From NCBI RefSeq assembly GCF_012641475.1, contig NZ_JABAIL010000008.1, positions 62,001 through 126,000 of the forward strand: a DNA stretch of 64,000 nt, read 5' to 3'. Positions within the stretch are counted from its first letter, which is position 1; every line of letters starts with the position of its first letter. Made by a program: the position numbers and the translations under genes. The DNA is from Flammeovirga agarivorans. GTDB taxonomy: Bacteria; Bacteroidota; Bacteroidia; Cytophagales; Flammeovirgaceae. Positions 1 through 8,853 of the stretch are shown here, piece by piece. Below the pieces are notes generated by a model. It searched no databases and was not told the origin of the DNA. It was given only the letters and a program-made list of their open reading frames with translations.

Positions 1-960
1 GTTTCTCAATTCATACTAGATCATTTTAAGCACTTCAATGCTGCTAGCTTAGTGGATGCAGCAAAAGGTTATGAAGATCAATTAGCAGCTGGAAATAAAA
101 TGATGGTAACACTTGCCGGAGCAATGAGTACTGCTGAATTAGGTAAGTCGTTAGCTGAAATGATCCGTCAGGATAAAATCCAGATTATTAGCTGTACAGG
201 GGCCAACTTGGAAGAGGATGTAATGAACTTAGTTGCACACTCTTTCTACAAGCGAATTCCTGAATATAGAGATTTAACTCCTCAGCAAGAAAGAGAGTTA
301 CTAGACCAAGGGCTGAATAGAGTGACAGACACTTGTATTCCTGAAGAAGAGGCATTCAGAAGATTACAAGGTCACATATTTAAGATTTGGCAAACTGCTG
401 AGGAAAACGGCGAGCGATACTTCCCGCATGAGTACATGTACAAAATGTTATTATCAGGTGAGTTGGAACAATATTACCAAATCGATCCTAAAAATAGCTG
501 GTTATTGGCTGCAGCAGAGAAGAACTTGCCGATCGTTGTACCAGGATGGGAAGACTCTACAATGGGGAACATTTTTGCTTCTTATTGTATAAAGAATGAG
601 TTGAAAACATCCACAGTGAAATCAGGCATAGAATACATGACCTTTTTAGCTGATTGGTATACAGAAAATACAAAGGACAATGGAATAGGATTCTTTCAAA
701 TAGGAGGAGGCATTGCTGGTGATTTCCCAATTTGTGTCGTACCAATGTTGTACCAAGACCTAGAGAGAGAGGCGACGCCATTCTGGAGTTATTTCTGTCA
801 AATTTCGGATTCTACGACAAGTTATGGTTCTTATTCGGGTGCTGTTCCTAATGAGAAAATAACTTGGGGCAAATTGGATGCAGATACGCCAAAATATATA
901 GTAGAATCGGATGCTACGATAGTAGCGCCTTTAATATTTGCTTATTTATTGGGGTATTAA
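1..960 (+). CDS. Deoxyhypusine synthase family protein (5' end outside window)
   Basis: The reading frame is open from the first base, and the sequence upstream of the first in-window GTG (position 52) still reads as family-like protein (SQFILDHFKHFNAASLVDAA), so the true start lies left of the window. The visible part is 319 residues. It belongs to the deoxyhypusine synthase fold, an NAD-dependent aminobutyl transferase that uses spermidine. The C-terminal stretch with SGAVPNEKITWGKL matches the family block that carries the catalytic lysine (WGK; Lys codon at 871-873). A glycine-rich NAD-site-like GIGFFQIGGGIAGDFP lies before it. In eukaryotes the enzyme modifies eIF5A. Bacteria have no eIF5A hypusine, so bacterial members may make homospermidine or a related polyamine. 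The family is clear; the substrate is inference. Confidence 0.85.
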   Translation, partial: VSQFILDHFKHFNAASLVDAAKGYEDQLAAGNKMMVTLAGAMSTAELGKSLAEMIRQDKIQIISCTGANLEEDVMNLVAHSFYKRIPEYRDLTPQQERELLDQGLNRVTDTCIPEEEAFRRLQGHIFKIWQTAEENGERYFPHEYMYKMLLSGELEQYYQIDPKNSWLLAAAEKNLPIVVPGWEDSTMGNIFASYCIKNELKTSTVKSGIEYMTFLADWYTENTKDNGIGFFQIGGGIAGDFPICVVPMLYQDLEREATPFWSYFCQISDSTTSYGSYSGAVPNEKITWGKLDADTPKYIVESDATIVAPLIFAYLLGY

Positions 961-974
961 TCTCCCTTTAAATG

Positions 975-1029
975 AACTGTAGGGGTCTATAATGATACTA
1001 TTGCCAGTATATTGTAGCCCCTACACTCA
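975..1029 (+). terminator. Hairpin downstream of the deoxyhypusine-synthase-like gene
   Basis: A long imperfect inverted repeat (TGTAGGGG ... CCCCTACA as outer arms, with further pairing inside) starts just after the stop codon. No T-run follows on the plus strand, so it is a weak candidate for a terminator or a transcript-end structure shared with the convergent gene. Confidence 0.4.
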
Positions 1030-1079
1030 TTAAAAAAAGGTGTGTTTTTATTGAATATAGTAAGTGGTATACTATCGAT

Positions 1080-1601
1080 TTATTCGTACTTAAAAAGCTT
1101 AGTTAATCCTTTCTGTAGGCCGACAAAAAGTACCTGAAGTAATCCAATGACTACAACTATAATTGCTAAGGCAACAGGTGCCCATTCATGATCACCCGAT
1201 TTGAAAAATCCAAAAGCAGCATATAAGCCTAAACCAACAGTATAGAACTGAAGGTAAAGTTTAAAAAGGTTCAGGTTATGGATAAATCCAAATCCAAAAC
1301 TTTTGAACTGTTTCTGTTTTTTCTCTGATGAAGAATATTTCTCCACAATTTCATTTCGTAATACCGCTAATTGATGCCCGAAAAACACCCAAGCTAATAA
1401 TGAAACATAGATAACATTTAGCGGTAATTGAATACCTTGGTTCAGCGTATATAACAACAAAAAGTCATAGAGATATATAAAAACAGCTGAATAGAAAAAG
1501 GCCCAAAAGGTGAAATTTAAACCAATGTATAAAAGGCCTATAGGTCCGAGAAACGAAAGTACAGAGGCAACAGTAATGTTTACTTTTGATAATTTGCTCA
1601 T
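1080..1601 (-). CDS. Multi-pass integral membrane protein of unknown function
   Basis: The product is a 173-residue, very hydrophobic protein with four to five likely membrane segments (roughly residues 8-27, 29-50, 57-77, 115-132 and 138-162). A short basic loop with SSSEKKQKQFK lies between the third and fourth. No catalytic or binding motif was recognised. It converges on the deoxyhypusine-synthase-like gene and is followed upstream by a 517-base gap, so it is probably transcribed alone. It is a genuine gene by its length, membrane composition and lack of a better frame, but no function can be assigned. Confidence 0.7.
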   Translation of the reverse strand: MSKLSKVNITVASVLSFLGPIGLLYIGLNFTFWAFFYSAVFIYLYDFLLLYTLNQGIQLPLNVIYVSLLAWVFFGHQLAVLRNEIVEKYSSSEKKQKQFKSFGFGFIHNLNLFKLYLQFYTVGLGLYAAFGFFKSGDHEWAPVALAIIVVVIGLLQVLFVGLQKGLTKLFKYE

Positions 1602-2118
1602 TTTTAAAAGTGAGGTTTGTAAGGCATTTAGTTAATAATCAGATAGCTGTTATACCTATTGTATTATCGATGGATAGGGTATAACACTATCAAAAATAGA
1701 AAGTTTAATTGATAAATCAAGACTGAATTCATAGAGTTTTGTATTGAAATGCACATTGTTATCAACTGGTTTTGATAAGCTACTGAAGGACATTGATGTA
1801 ACGAAAAGTGTAACGGTTACTTTGTATAATCAGTAACTCAATATAGTTTTTTTAATTCTAGTATAAATAAAGAAGGTAGACGCACTAAAGTGTATTTAGA
1901 AAGTGTATCACAAAATTAAATACCTATATTTCTCTTCCATAAGATGAAACCTATGAAATGTATACTTCGTTCCTTTAATTTTTTAATTCCTCTCCTTTCA
2001 TATCAAGTTCTATTTTATACCTTTGTTGGGCGTTGATTATTTACTGTATTGAAAAGAAGACGCCTTAGAAATTTGTCTGGAATCAATTTTTTAAGATTTA
2101 CAACTCAACAAAACTATT
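1602..2118. other. 517-base intergenic region between divergent genes
   Basis: No gene of convincing length is seen here. The region separates a leftward membrane-protein gene from the rightward CHAT gene and so should hold both promoters. One Bacteroidota-type promoter candidate for the CHAT gene is listed separately. I see no repeat or RNA gene. Confidence 0.6.
1996..2025 (+). promoter_or_regulatory. Candidate Bacteroidota sigma-factor promoter for the CHAT gene
   Basis: TACCTTTG at 2018-2025 matches the phylum's -7 consensus TAnnTTTG. A TTTC at 1996-1999 lies 18 bases upstream, near the spacing expected for the -33 TTTG element. This would give a leader of roughly 85 bases. It is a consensus match only. 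Confidence 0.35.
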
Positions 2119-5100
2119 ATGCAAACTAAACAACTACTGCTAATACTGTCTTTTTTTGTCACAATTTCCTGTGCTCAGGACAAGAAAGCTGTTATGTCAT
2201 TTAAAACAAGCCAATTACGATCTGCATTACCCGAAATGCAAAAAGAGTATGAAAGCTTGGAAGCAACCCGAAGTGCCCTCGCTAAAGAGAATGATGATTG
2301 GAAAGCAAATTGGGTAGAGAAAGTGGTCCCTACACTTGATAAAGAAGACTATTATATCCGCTCTGCTGCTGCACAGCAACTGTCAAGTTTTATTCGTTTA
2401 AAAGAGCAGCCTCAATTAGATCCGTTTCTTATCGATTACCTTTCTGAAGTGGAAGAGTATCTTTTTAAGGTACAAATGGATGAAAAAGAAAGCTTTGAAG
2501 AAATGGAAGAACTTTTCAAAATGGTTCAGTCTTATCGATGGATACAAACACAGAAGTATGCATTGGCAAATCCATTACAAAAAGTAGCTGATAACTTCTT
2601 TTATAGAATACCCTACCTCGATCATTTGGAGGAATTATATAAGAACGCTACTCCTGAAGAGAAAGAGGAATATGAAGACTTATACGATGACGTTCAGCGC
2701 TTCTGGAAGAATGCTAAAAGTCAATCACTAAACTTTGATCGAATCATACAAGAACATCTGGCTGCAGGCACAATGGACTACAATACTACATTGATGCTTG
2801 TTGGTAAAATGTACAGTACAAACCAATATTATCTGGCGACGAAATTGGTAAAGGATGCGATCGAAAAAATCGAAAAAGAAGGAGATACCACATCACACTA
2901 CTACAGTTCGTTTCTATTGAACTTAAGTAGTCTTTATATGCTCCAAGGGGATTATGAAAATATGCTGACTGTCCAATTAAAGCAAAAGGAGTTAGGCTAT
3001 CTACAAAGCGATGCGATGTTAATTTCTAACTATCAGATGTTGGGTAGATACAAGGAAGCTTTAGACCTGGCTAATAATTTCTTAGACAATAACGATGCAA
3101 CCAATCCTTTATATCCTGGAATTAAGAATATGAAGATGACGGTTTTATTTGAGATGAAAGATTATGAGAAGACGAAGAAAGAATGTTTTGACATGATCGA
3201 GGTGGCAGAGAAACTTGGTGGTACAGTTGGATCTGGTCCCTACTTCACTTTAGCCAATGTGTATAAATATCAAGGAGACTTAAAGAATGCTCAAAAATAT
3301 GCCCTAATCGCCTATAATACTTCCATTGAAGAGTATAAACGTTTTCCGGAAGTGGATGCAAATGATGTAGCTTCTTTGCTATATGTTAGAATGTTCAGGT
3401 TCTATTACTATATCAATTACGTGGGTATTCTAGTAGAAGCAAAACAAACAGATAAGGTGGATTTAGCGAAGTTGATGGAAGAGTATGAAACATTCGAATA
3501 TCTGATTAAAAACGTCATGCTGAATCCATCTAAAATGGATAAGAAACAGATGGTAAAGATATCCGAAGAAAGTGGAGATATTTTGTATTCCTTAGCGGAA
3601 AAACTACCTAATCAGGCTACGCAACAGCTAGCTTATGATTATACGCTTTTATCTAAAGAAATAGGATTATCATCAGTAATTGCCATTAGAAAATATGCAG
3701 CTGATAGTAAAAACAAAGATTTGAAAAATCTATTTGAACATTGGATGGATGTACGAAAAGAGATCTTATTCCATGATCCTAGGGTAGATATTGATAGTTT
3801 AAAAGACATTGCGTTTGGTCTGCACCGAGAGTTAGCGACAAAAACAAGAAAGGAAGTCTTTGCTGTAATTGATGAGGATGATGTGAATTGGGAAATGGTG
3901 AAAAAGGCTTTAAAGCCTAATGAGGTAGCCGTTGAGTTTGTTTATTATGCTCCTGAAAAATATGCTGCTTTAGTACTAAAAAGCGATATGAAATCTCCTG
4001 TTTTTATTCCTTTATGTGATGAACAACAATTAAAAGAATTACTTCCTCCAGACAATGGTCAGCAAGAACAATGGCAGGTGAATTATATTTATAATACTAA
4101 CTCACTGAAGATTGCCAACTTAATTGTTGATCCATTAAGGCCTTACCTTGATAATGTAAAAACAGTGCATTATTCGCCGGCAGGGATTCTACATGGTTTG
4201 TCGATGGATGCACTTCAATCTAAAAATTCAGAAAAAAGATGGGGACAAGAGTATAAACTGAAACGCGTAAGTAAGACATCACTTATTGCGAGTAAATCAC
4301 AATTGTCGCCTCGAAAAGCAACTATTTTTGGTGGTATGAACTATGATGAAAATGCATTAGAACAGATCACAAGCGAAAGTGGTGAAAGAGGTTTAAAATT
4401 AAAGGCGAAAACATCTGGATCATCAACTTCAACAAATACAACTTCAGAAGTTCAAACAGTAGGAGGTACGTTCACTTATTTACCGGGAACACTTAAAGAA
4501 GTCAAACTAATTAATGAAGAGTTAGAAGCTTCTAAATTACAAGTTGATCTTTTTACAGGGAATGATGCTTCTGAAGTGCAATTTAAAGATTTCTGTAAAG
4601 CACCATCAGATATTTTACATATTGCTACTCATGCCTATTTCTCTCCTTATATTCCAAAGGATAAAATAGCAGCAGGATCTTATAAAGGAGCAGCGATGAT
4701 TTATTCTGATCCCGATCCTATGAATAGGGCAGGTATCGTATTTTCTGGAGCGAATTACTTCTGGGAAACTGGCGAACGTTATGATGATAAAAATGATGGA
4801 ATTTTGATGGCAAATGAATTATCGAATTACGATCTAAGAGCAACTAAACTAGCCATCATCTCTGCTTGTCAATCAGGAATTGGACAAAGTACACGAAGCG
4901 AAGGCGTGTATGGTTTCCAAAGAGCGATGAAGCTAGCGGGAATTGAGCATCAAATTATATCTCTGTGGACAGTGGATGATGCTGCAACACAAAAATTTAT
5001 GACGCTTTTCTACAAGTACTATGTAGAGCTATCTGATATCGGTGAGGCAGTAAGTAAAGCACAGGCTACCATTAAAGAAGAATATGAAAATCCATACTAT

Positions 5101-5127
5101 TGGGCAGCTTTTGTGCATGTGCAATAA
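2119..5127 (+). CDS. TPR-CHAT domain protein (caspase-like protease fold), probably a lipoprotein
   Basis: This 1002-residue protein begins with an export signal ending in TISC (Cys19), which resembles a lipobox though it is not a textbook one. Residues about 40-560 are helical and repeat-like, consistent with tetratricopeptide repeats. The last 350 residues form a CHAT domain, a caspase-like fold. The His of the dyad sits in LHIATHA (His838) and the Cys in IISACQSG (Cys917), followed by the typical GAxxVIxSLW-like segment IEHQIISLWTVDD. CHAT proteins are proteases or signalling scaffolds, often with TPR sensors. Here export is predicted, which argues against a cytoplasmic defence role. It stands alone, with a terminator-like hairpin after it. 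Its target is unknown. Confidence 0.85.
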   Translation: MQTKQLLLILSFFVTISCAQDKKAVMSFKTSQLRSALPEMQKEYESLEATRSALAKENDDWKANWVEKVVPTLDKEDYYIRSAAAQQLSSFIRLKEQPQLDPFLIDYLSEVEEYLFKVQMDEKESFEEMEELFKMVQSYRWIQTQKYALANPLQKVADNFFYRIPYLDHLEELYKNATPEEKEEYEDLYDDVQRFWKNAKSQSLNFDRIIQEHLAAGTMDYNTTLMLVGKMYSTNQYYLATKLVKDAIEKIEKEGDTTSHYYSSFLLNLSSLYMLQGDYENMLTVQLKQKELGYLQSDAMLISNYQMLGRYKEALDLANNFLDNNDATNPLYPGIKNMKMTVLFEMKDYEKTKKECFDMIEVAEKLGGTVGSGPYFTLANVYKYQGDLKNAQKYALIAYNTSIEEYKRFPEVDANDVASLLYVRMFRFYYYINYVGILVEAKQTDKVDLAKLMEEYETFEYLIKNVMLNPSKMDKKQMVKISEESGDILYSLAEKLPNQATQQLAYDYTLLSKEIGLSSVIAIRKYAADSKNKDLKNLFEHWMDVRKEILFHDPRVDIDSLKDIAFGLHRELATKTRKEVFAVIDEDDVNWEMVKKALKPNEVAVEFVYYAPEKYAALVLKSDMKSPVFIPLCDEQQLKELLPPDNGQQEQWQVNYIYNTNSLKIANLIVDPLRPYLDNVKTVHYSPAGILHGLSMDALQSKNSEKRWGQEYKLKRVSKTSLIASKSQLSPRKATIFGGMNYDENALEQITSESGERGLKLKAKTSGSSTSTNTTSEVQTVGGTFTYLPGTLKEVKLINEELEASKLQVDLFTGNDASEVQFKDFCKAPSDILHIATHAYFSPYIPKDKIAAGSYKGAAMIYSDPDPMNRAGIVFSGANYFWETGERYDDKNDGILMANELSNYDLRATKLAIISACQSGIGQSTRSEGVYGFQRAMKLAGIEHQIISLWTVDDAATQKFMTLFYKYYVELSDIGEAVSKAQATIKEEYENPYYWAAFVHVQ

Positions 5128-5138
5128 AATAATATTTT

Positions 5139-5170
5139 TAACCTGTCGTCCCTTGTGGAATGGCAGGTTA
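5139..5170. terminator. Bidirectional terminator between convergent genes
   Basis: TAACCTGTC (5139-5147) pairs with GGCAGGTTA (5162-5170), nine pairs with one wobble. It is flanked by T-rich and A-rich sequence on each side, between the convergent CHAT and hydrolase genes. Confidence 0.6.
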
Positions 5171-6043
5171 TAAATATTTATTGAACCAATTTAAAATTGG
5201 GTCAGGATTTTTGCCTAACCATGAGTATGCGGCACCTCGTTTCTTTTCAAGATCCAACCATAATAAATCCTTTTCTACAGTTAGTGAATTATAATACTCT
5301 TGAACCATATTTAGATTAGTCATGGGATCATTTTTATTTTGAATAACAAGAGTTGGGATAAAAATGTCTTTTACATATGGTAGAAAAGCTTCCCCGGTGA
5401 GATCTGTATTTCTCTTTTCTTTGTTATATTTATTTCCTGAGTTGATTAGAAAATTTGGTAGTCCCATAGCTTTAACAAAAAAATCATAGGTCAGGGGTTG
5501 TACAGATATCATTGCTTTAAGCTGATTAAATGATTTCATTTCTTCTTCCATTCCAAAAGCAAAAGTTGTTGCTCCCTGTCCCATACAGATAGAAAGTAAA
5601 CCAATGGATGCATCTTTGTAAATGTCTTTATCTGAGATATATTTTATGGCTGCTACAATATCTTTTCGTTCTTTTACCCCCCATGATACCCAGTCTGTTT
5701 GTTCACTATTGCCATGATTTCTCATATCATACATTAATACTGAATATCCATTCTCGAATAAATATTTTGCTTGATCTAAAAAATGAATATCACTAGTCCA
5801 TAACGCATTTTTCATCATTCCTTTTCCTTCTTGTGTGAAACCACACCTTGAGCATTGCACACCAAAATGTGATTGAATGATTACCTTGTCTGTGTTACCA
5901 TTGATAAGCCATCCTGATAATGTAATATCATCAGAAGTTTTGAAAGTGACATCTTCAAATGGAAGGTTGTATTTATCAGGTGTTTCAAAAACTGGAGACT
6001 TACCAGGTTTGATCATCATGTCAGAGATAACTTTTCCAAACAT
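5168..6043 (-). CDS. Alpha/beta hydrolase with a Cys in the nucleophile elbow
   Basis: This is a 291-residue protein without a signal peptide, so it is probably cytoplasmic. It has an alpha/beta-hydrolase layout: an oxyanion-side strand VIIQSHFG, the segment MYDMRNHGNSE, and the nucleophile elbow LLSICMGQGA. A Cys (Cys153) there replaces the usual Ser, as in dienelactone-hydrolase-like proteins. The late acid region PTLVIQNKNDPMTN fits the catalytic Asp strand. The C-terminus lacks an obvious catalytic His in the usual DGH-type loop, so activity is uncertain. It also has a CSRC pair near residue 64 in place of the usual HG motif. It resembles the hydrolase at 13.4 kb in using Cys. The substrate is unknown. 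Confidence 0.75.
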   Translation of the reverse strand: MFGKVISDMMIKPGKSPVFETPDKYNLPFEDVTFKTSDDITLSGWLINGNTDKVIIQSHFGVQCSRCGFTQEGKGMMKNALWTSDIHFLDQAKYLFENGYSVLMYDMRNHGNSEQTDWVSWGVKERKDIVAAIKYISDKDIYKDASIGLLSICMGQGATTFAFGMEEEMKSFNQLKAMISVQPLTYDFFVKAMGLPNFLINSGNKYNKEKRNTDLTGEAFLPYVKDIFIPTLVIQNKNDPMTNLNMVQEYYNSLTVEKDLLWLDLEKKRGAAYSWLGKNPDPILNWFNKYL

Positions 6044-6212
6044 TTTGTATTTATTATTTAGTTAAATAGTTGGGTTTATTATTCAATAATTTATGAAAAA
6101 TATAGTATCATGGCAATTTTAGGGGGGCATTATTTTCCTTTTCAGTTAATTGATAATTAGTTGTTTAGTAATAATATTTATGGACATGTTTTTGAAGGAC
6201 CTATTTGTTTAA

Positions 6213-6602
6213 TTACTCAGTAATCTCAATCCAGTTTCCTTCCGAATCTTCAATGATACTTTCATAATAGCCATCGCCAGTTGTTCTAGGTTCTCCGATA
6301 ATAGTAAAGCCGTCTTGTCTAAACCTTTCGGTAAGTTGATCTACTTTTTCTTTACTTCCAACGGAAATTGCTAGATGTGTTAAACCAAACGAATGTCCTT
6401 TACTTATTTCAGAAGCTTGGATATCTGGTCGAGCCATAATTTCAATTCTAGTATTTTCACCTTCAAAAGATAAGAAGTATGAGCTGAAATTCTTTGTTGT
6501 GTTGGTATACTTTTCACTAGTACTCATCACAAAATATTTTAAGAAAAAGTCTTTTGAAGCTTCTAAATCCTTGACCCAATAAGCAATGTGTTCAATTCTC
6601 AT
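6213..6602 (-). CDS. VOC / glyoxalase-fold protein
   Basis: This 129-residue protein has the paired beta-alpha-beta-beta-beta layout of the vicinal oxygen chelate superfamily. It starts MRIEHIAYWVKDLEASKDFF, repeats the pattern at SFGLTHLAISVGSKEKVD, and ends with the typical EDSEGNWIEITE strand. Potential metal ligands are His5, the Glu of RIEIMA, His78 of LTHLAI and the Glu of WIEI, so a metal-dependent lyase of glyoxalase I or YaeR type is plausible. It lies 70 bases downstream of an AraC-type regulator gene in the same direction and may be co-transcribed with it. The reaction cannot be fixed from sequence. Confidence 0.85.
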   Translation of the reverse strand: MRIEHIAYWVKDLEASKDFFLKYFVMSTSEKYTNTTKNFSSYFLSFEGENTRIEIMARPDIQASEISKGHSFGLTHLAISVGSKEKVDQLTERFRQDGFTIIGEPRTTGDGYYESIIEDSEGNWIEITE

Positions 6603-6672
6603 TTTTTATTTATGTTTTATGATATGACAAAAGTAGAAAAGCTAAAATCAGGAGAATTGTATATTTTAAACA

Positions 6673-7467
6673 CTAATGTAATTTGAAATTGTAATTGATG
6701 ATATTACTTTCTTTATCCGCTTCTTTTATCATTTTCTTATACTCAGAGGGAGTTTGATGAAGGAATAATTTGAATTCTCTGATAAAATGGGCTTGATCAA
6801 AATACCCTGAATTGATACCTATGGAGGTGAGTTGTTCTTGACTATCTATTATACTACATAGCGATTTTCGAAACTTAATTAAACGTTCAAACTTCTTTGG
6901 TGAGATTCCAATCACTTTACTAAATAGTCTGTTGAGTGAAGTATAATTGGTCTCAGAATCTTTACAGAAGCGTTCTATGGATTCGTTTTCATCATTCCAT
7001 CGGAATTTTTGGTAGAAATTTAGTATTGGTTTAATCTCATTATATCGATCAACAGAAAAGTGAGATAAAATGGTTTTTTCTAGCTTCTTAATAAGTGCAT
7101 CATCACTTTTATGCTCTGTAATAAAAGGAAAACCTTCAAGTTGAATAGGTATTGAAGTGTCCATAATCTCTTTTCCTGCAAATTGGAAGAATGGATAGAG
7201 ACCATAAGCAAAGAGTCGAATGCCAAAAACTTTGGTATTCGGTGGGTATGTAATGGTATTGTTCTGTAAAGAGATACCCTCTATTTGAGGAGAAGTGACC
7301 CAGCTTTCATTTCGTTTATAGTTTGATGTCCCAATAGGGAAAATTATATTGATATATTGACTTGGGGGAATCACAACTTTTGTTTCTACTTCAGTATTTT
7401 CAATGATCCAAAACCTTTCAATGAGATCTGAATGAAATTCTGGAAAATGTGTTTTTATCTTTAACAT
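6673..7467 (-). CDS. AraC-family transcriptional regulator
   Basis: This is a 264-residue protein with a C-terminal double helix-turn-helix (about residues 160-250). The second helix-turn-helix shows the family signature LTSIGINSGYFDQAHFIREFKLFLHQTPSEYKK. The N-terminal 150 residues form a small sensing domain of the DUF6597 type often seen in Bacteroidota (PPSQYINIIFPIG near the start). It probably regulates itself and the VOC gene directly downstream. It is divergent from the choloylglycine-hydrolase-family gene, with 182 bases between the starts, and so may also control that gene. The ligand is unknown. Confidence 0.85.
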   Translation of the reverse strand: MLKIKTHFPEFHSDLIERFWIIENTEVETKVVIPPSQYINIIFPIGTSNYKRNESWVTSPQIEGISLQNNTITYPPNTKVFGIRLFAYGLYPFFQFAGKEIMDTSIPIQLEGFPFITEHKSDDALIKKLEKTILSHFSVDRYNEIKPILNFYQKFRWNDENESIERFCKDSETNYTSLNRLFSKVIGISPKKFERLIKFRKSLCSIIDSQEQLTSIGINSGYFDQAHFIREFKLFLHQTPSEYKKMIKEADKESNIINYNFKLH

Positions 7468-7649
7468 TTAAATAATGGCAAGGGAATATACTCTTTCTAT
7501 TAAAGGTAAAGGAAATCTATGAATTCCAACTTTTGTAGATTGACAGTTCTGTGCAAATTCATTTTTTTTATGTGTAAATGATTGAATGTGATTATCAAGA
7601 CCTTTGTAAGGTAATAATTAATTAATCTGTTGATCATTTAAAAATCAGA

Positions 7650-8777
7650 ATGAAAAAGTCAATTAAAATCTCATCAGTCTTAGGTTTAAGCCTAATTTTA
7701 TTAGTTCACTCAACAATCTTCGCATGTACAGGTATTCGCTTAGTTGCTGAAGATGGAAGTATTCGATATGGTCGAACAATGGAATGGGGCGCTTTTGATC
7801 TATTCTCAAAAGTAGCAATTGTTCCTAAAGGTTATGCATTTTCAAGCTTAACCCCTGAAGGGAATAACGGGAAAAAATTTGAAGCAAAATATGGCATTGT
7901 AGGTCTTGATATGCTCGGTAAAGATCTAATTATTGATGGTATGAATGATGCAGGTCTATCAGTAGGAATATTTTACTTTCCAAATTTAGCAAAATATACA
8001 GAGTATGATCCTTCACAAGCTGAAAATACGATATCATCACAAGATGTTGTAAATTATATTTTGGCACAGTACGCAACTGTTGATGAAGTAAAAGAAGGAA
8101 TTCAAAATGTAGCAGTAGTAGGAGTAATAGAAGAAGCAATAGGTATTGAAGTTGATGGACACTGGATGGTAACTGATGCTTCAGGTGAGTCAATTGTTAT
8201 TGAATTTGTAGATGGTCAACTTCATATTCATGATGCTCCACTAGGCGTAATCACTAATGCACCTTCTTATGATTGGCACATGATGAACTTAAGAAATTAC
8301 TTAAATCTTGATTTTAATTCAGCTCCTTCAAAAACGATCTCTGGAGTTGAGTTTAAACCAACTGGAATGGGTTCAGGTATGTTAGGCCTACCTGGTGATA
8401 TGACACCAACCTCACGATTTGTAAGAGCAGTAGCTTGGACACAAACGACTAGACCAATGGAAAACTCAGAGGAATCTTTATATGAAATGTTCAGAATATT
8501 AGATAATTTCAATCTATCATTAGGTGCGGATAGAGCAGAGGGGACAGGTATATTTTTCGGAAAAGATCATAGTACGATGAGAAGTGCAACTATATGGACT
8601 ACATCTTTTGATTTAACTAATAAAGTATTCAATTATCATACTCAAGACAATAGAAGAGTTCAACAAATTAATTTAAGTGATATCGATTTTACGACAATGG
8701 GAAATGAAATTAAGCGTTTACCATTAGACATCGACAGATCACAAGACATTTTAGATAGAACACCTCAATTTAACTAG
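7650..8777 (+). CDS. Choloylglycine hydrolase family (linear amide C-N hydrolase), exported
   Basis: This 375-residue protein has a signal peptide (residues 1-25) ending directly before Cys26 in FACTGIR. In this Ntn-hydrolase family, Cys becomes the N-terminal nucleophile after processing, so signal cleavage itself would expose it. The conserved Arg block follows as YGRTMEW. The Asn/Asp region DGMNDAGLSVG and the late Arg-rich segment also fit. Family members cleave amide bonds in bile salts, penicillin V or N-acyl homoserine lactones. In a marine bacterium acyl-lactone or peptide amides are more likely, but this is inference. The gene is transcribed alone, ending in a strong bidirectional terminator. 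Confidence 0.88.
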   Translation: MKKSIKISSVLGLSLILLVHSTIFACTGIRLVAEDGSIRYGRTMEWGAFDLFSKVAIVPKGYAFSSLTPEGNNGKKFEAKYGIVGLDMLGKDLIIDGMNDAGLSVGIFYFPNLAKYTEYDPSQAENTISSQDVVNYILAQYATVDEVKEGIQNVAVVGVIEEAIGIEVDGHWMVTDASGESIVIEFVDGQLHIHDAPLGVITNAPSYDWHMMNLRNYLNLDFNSAPSKTISGVEFKPTGMGSGMLGLPGDMTPTSRFVRAVAWTQTTRPMENSEESLYEMFRILDNFNLSLGADRAEGTGIFFGKDHSTMRSATIWTTSFDLTNKVFNYHTQDNRRVQQINLSDIDFTTMGNEIKRLPLDIDRSQDILDRTPQFN

Positions 8778-8789
8778 TTAAGTGATAAT

Positions 8790-8835
8790 AAAATAGAGAG
8801 GTTTTAAATTACTGAATTTATTGCCTCTCTATTTT
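8790..8835. terminator. Bidirectional terminator
   Basis: AAAATAGAGAGG (8790-8801) pairs perfectly with CCTCTCTATTTT (8824-8835), giving A- and T-tracts on both sides. It lies between the convergent choloylglycine-hydrolase-family and RDD genes. Confidence 0.85.
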
Positions 8836-8853
8836 ATATATATTCATAGTATT

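Noticed and set aside
2119-5127. Calling the CHAT gene part of a phage-defence system
   Set aside because: It appears exported, and no partner gene (gRAMP/Csx-like, gasdermin-like or nuclease) lies nearby.
7930-8193. Leu-rich minus-strand frame inside the choloylglycine-hydrolase-family gene
   Set aside because: It is a compositional shadow of the GAA/GTA-rich coding strand. The plus-strand protein has clear family motifs.
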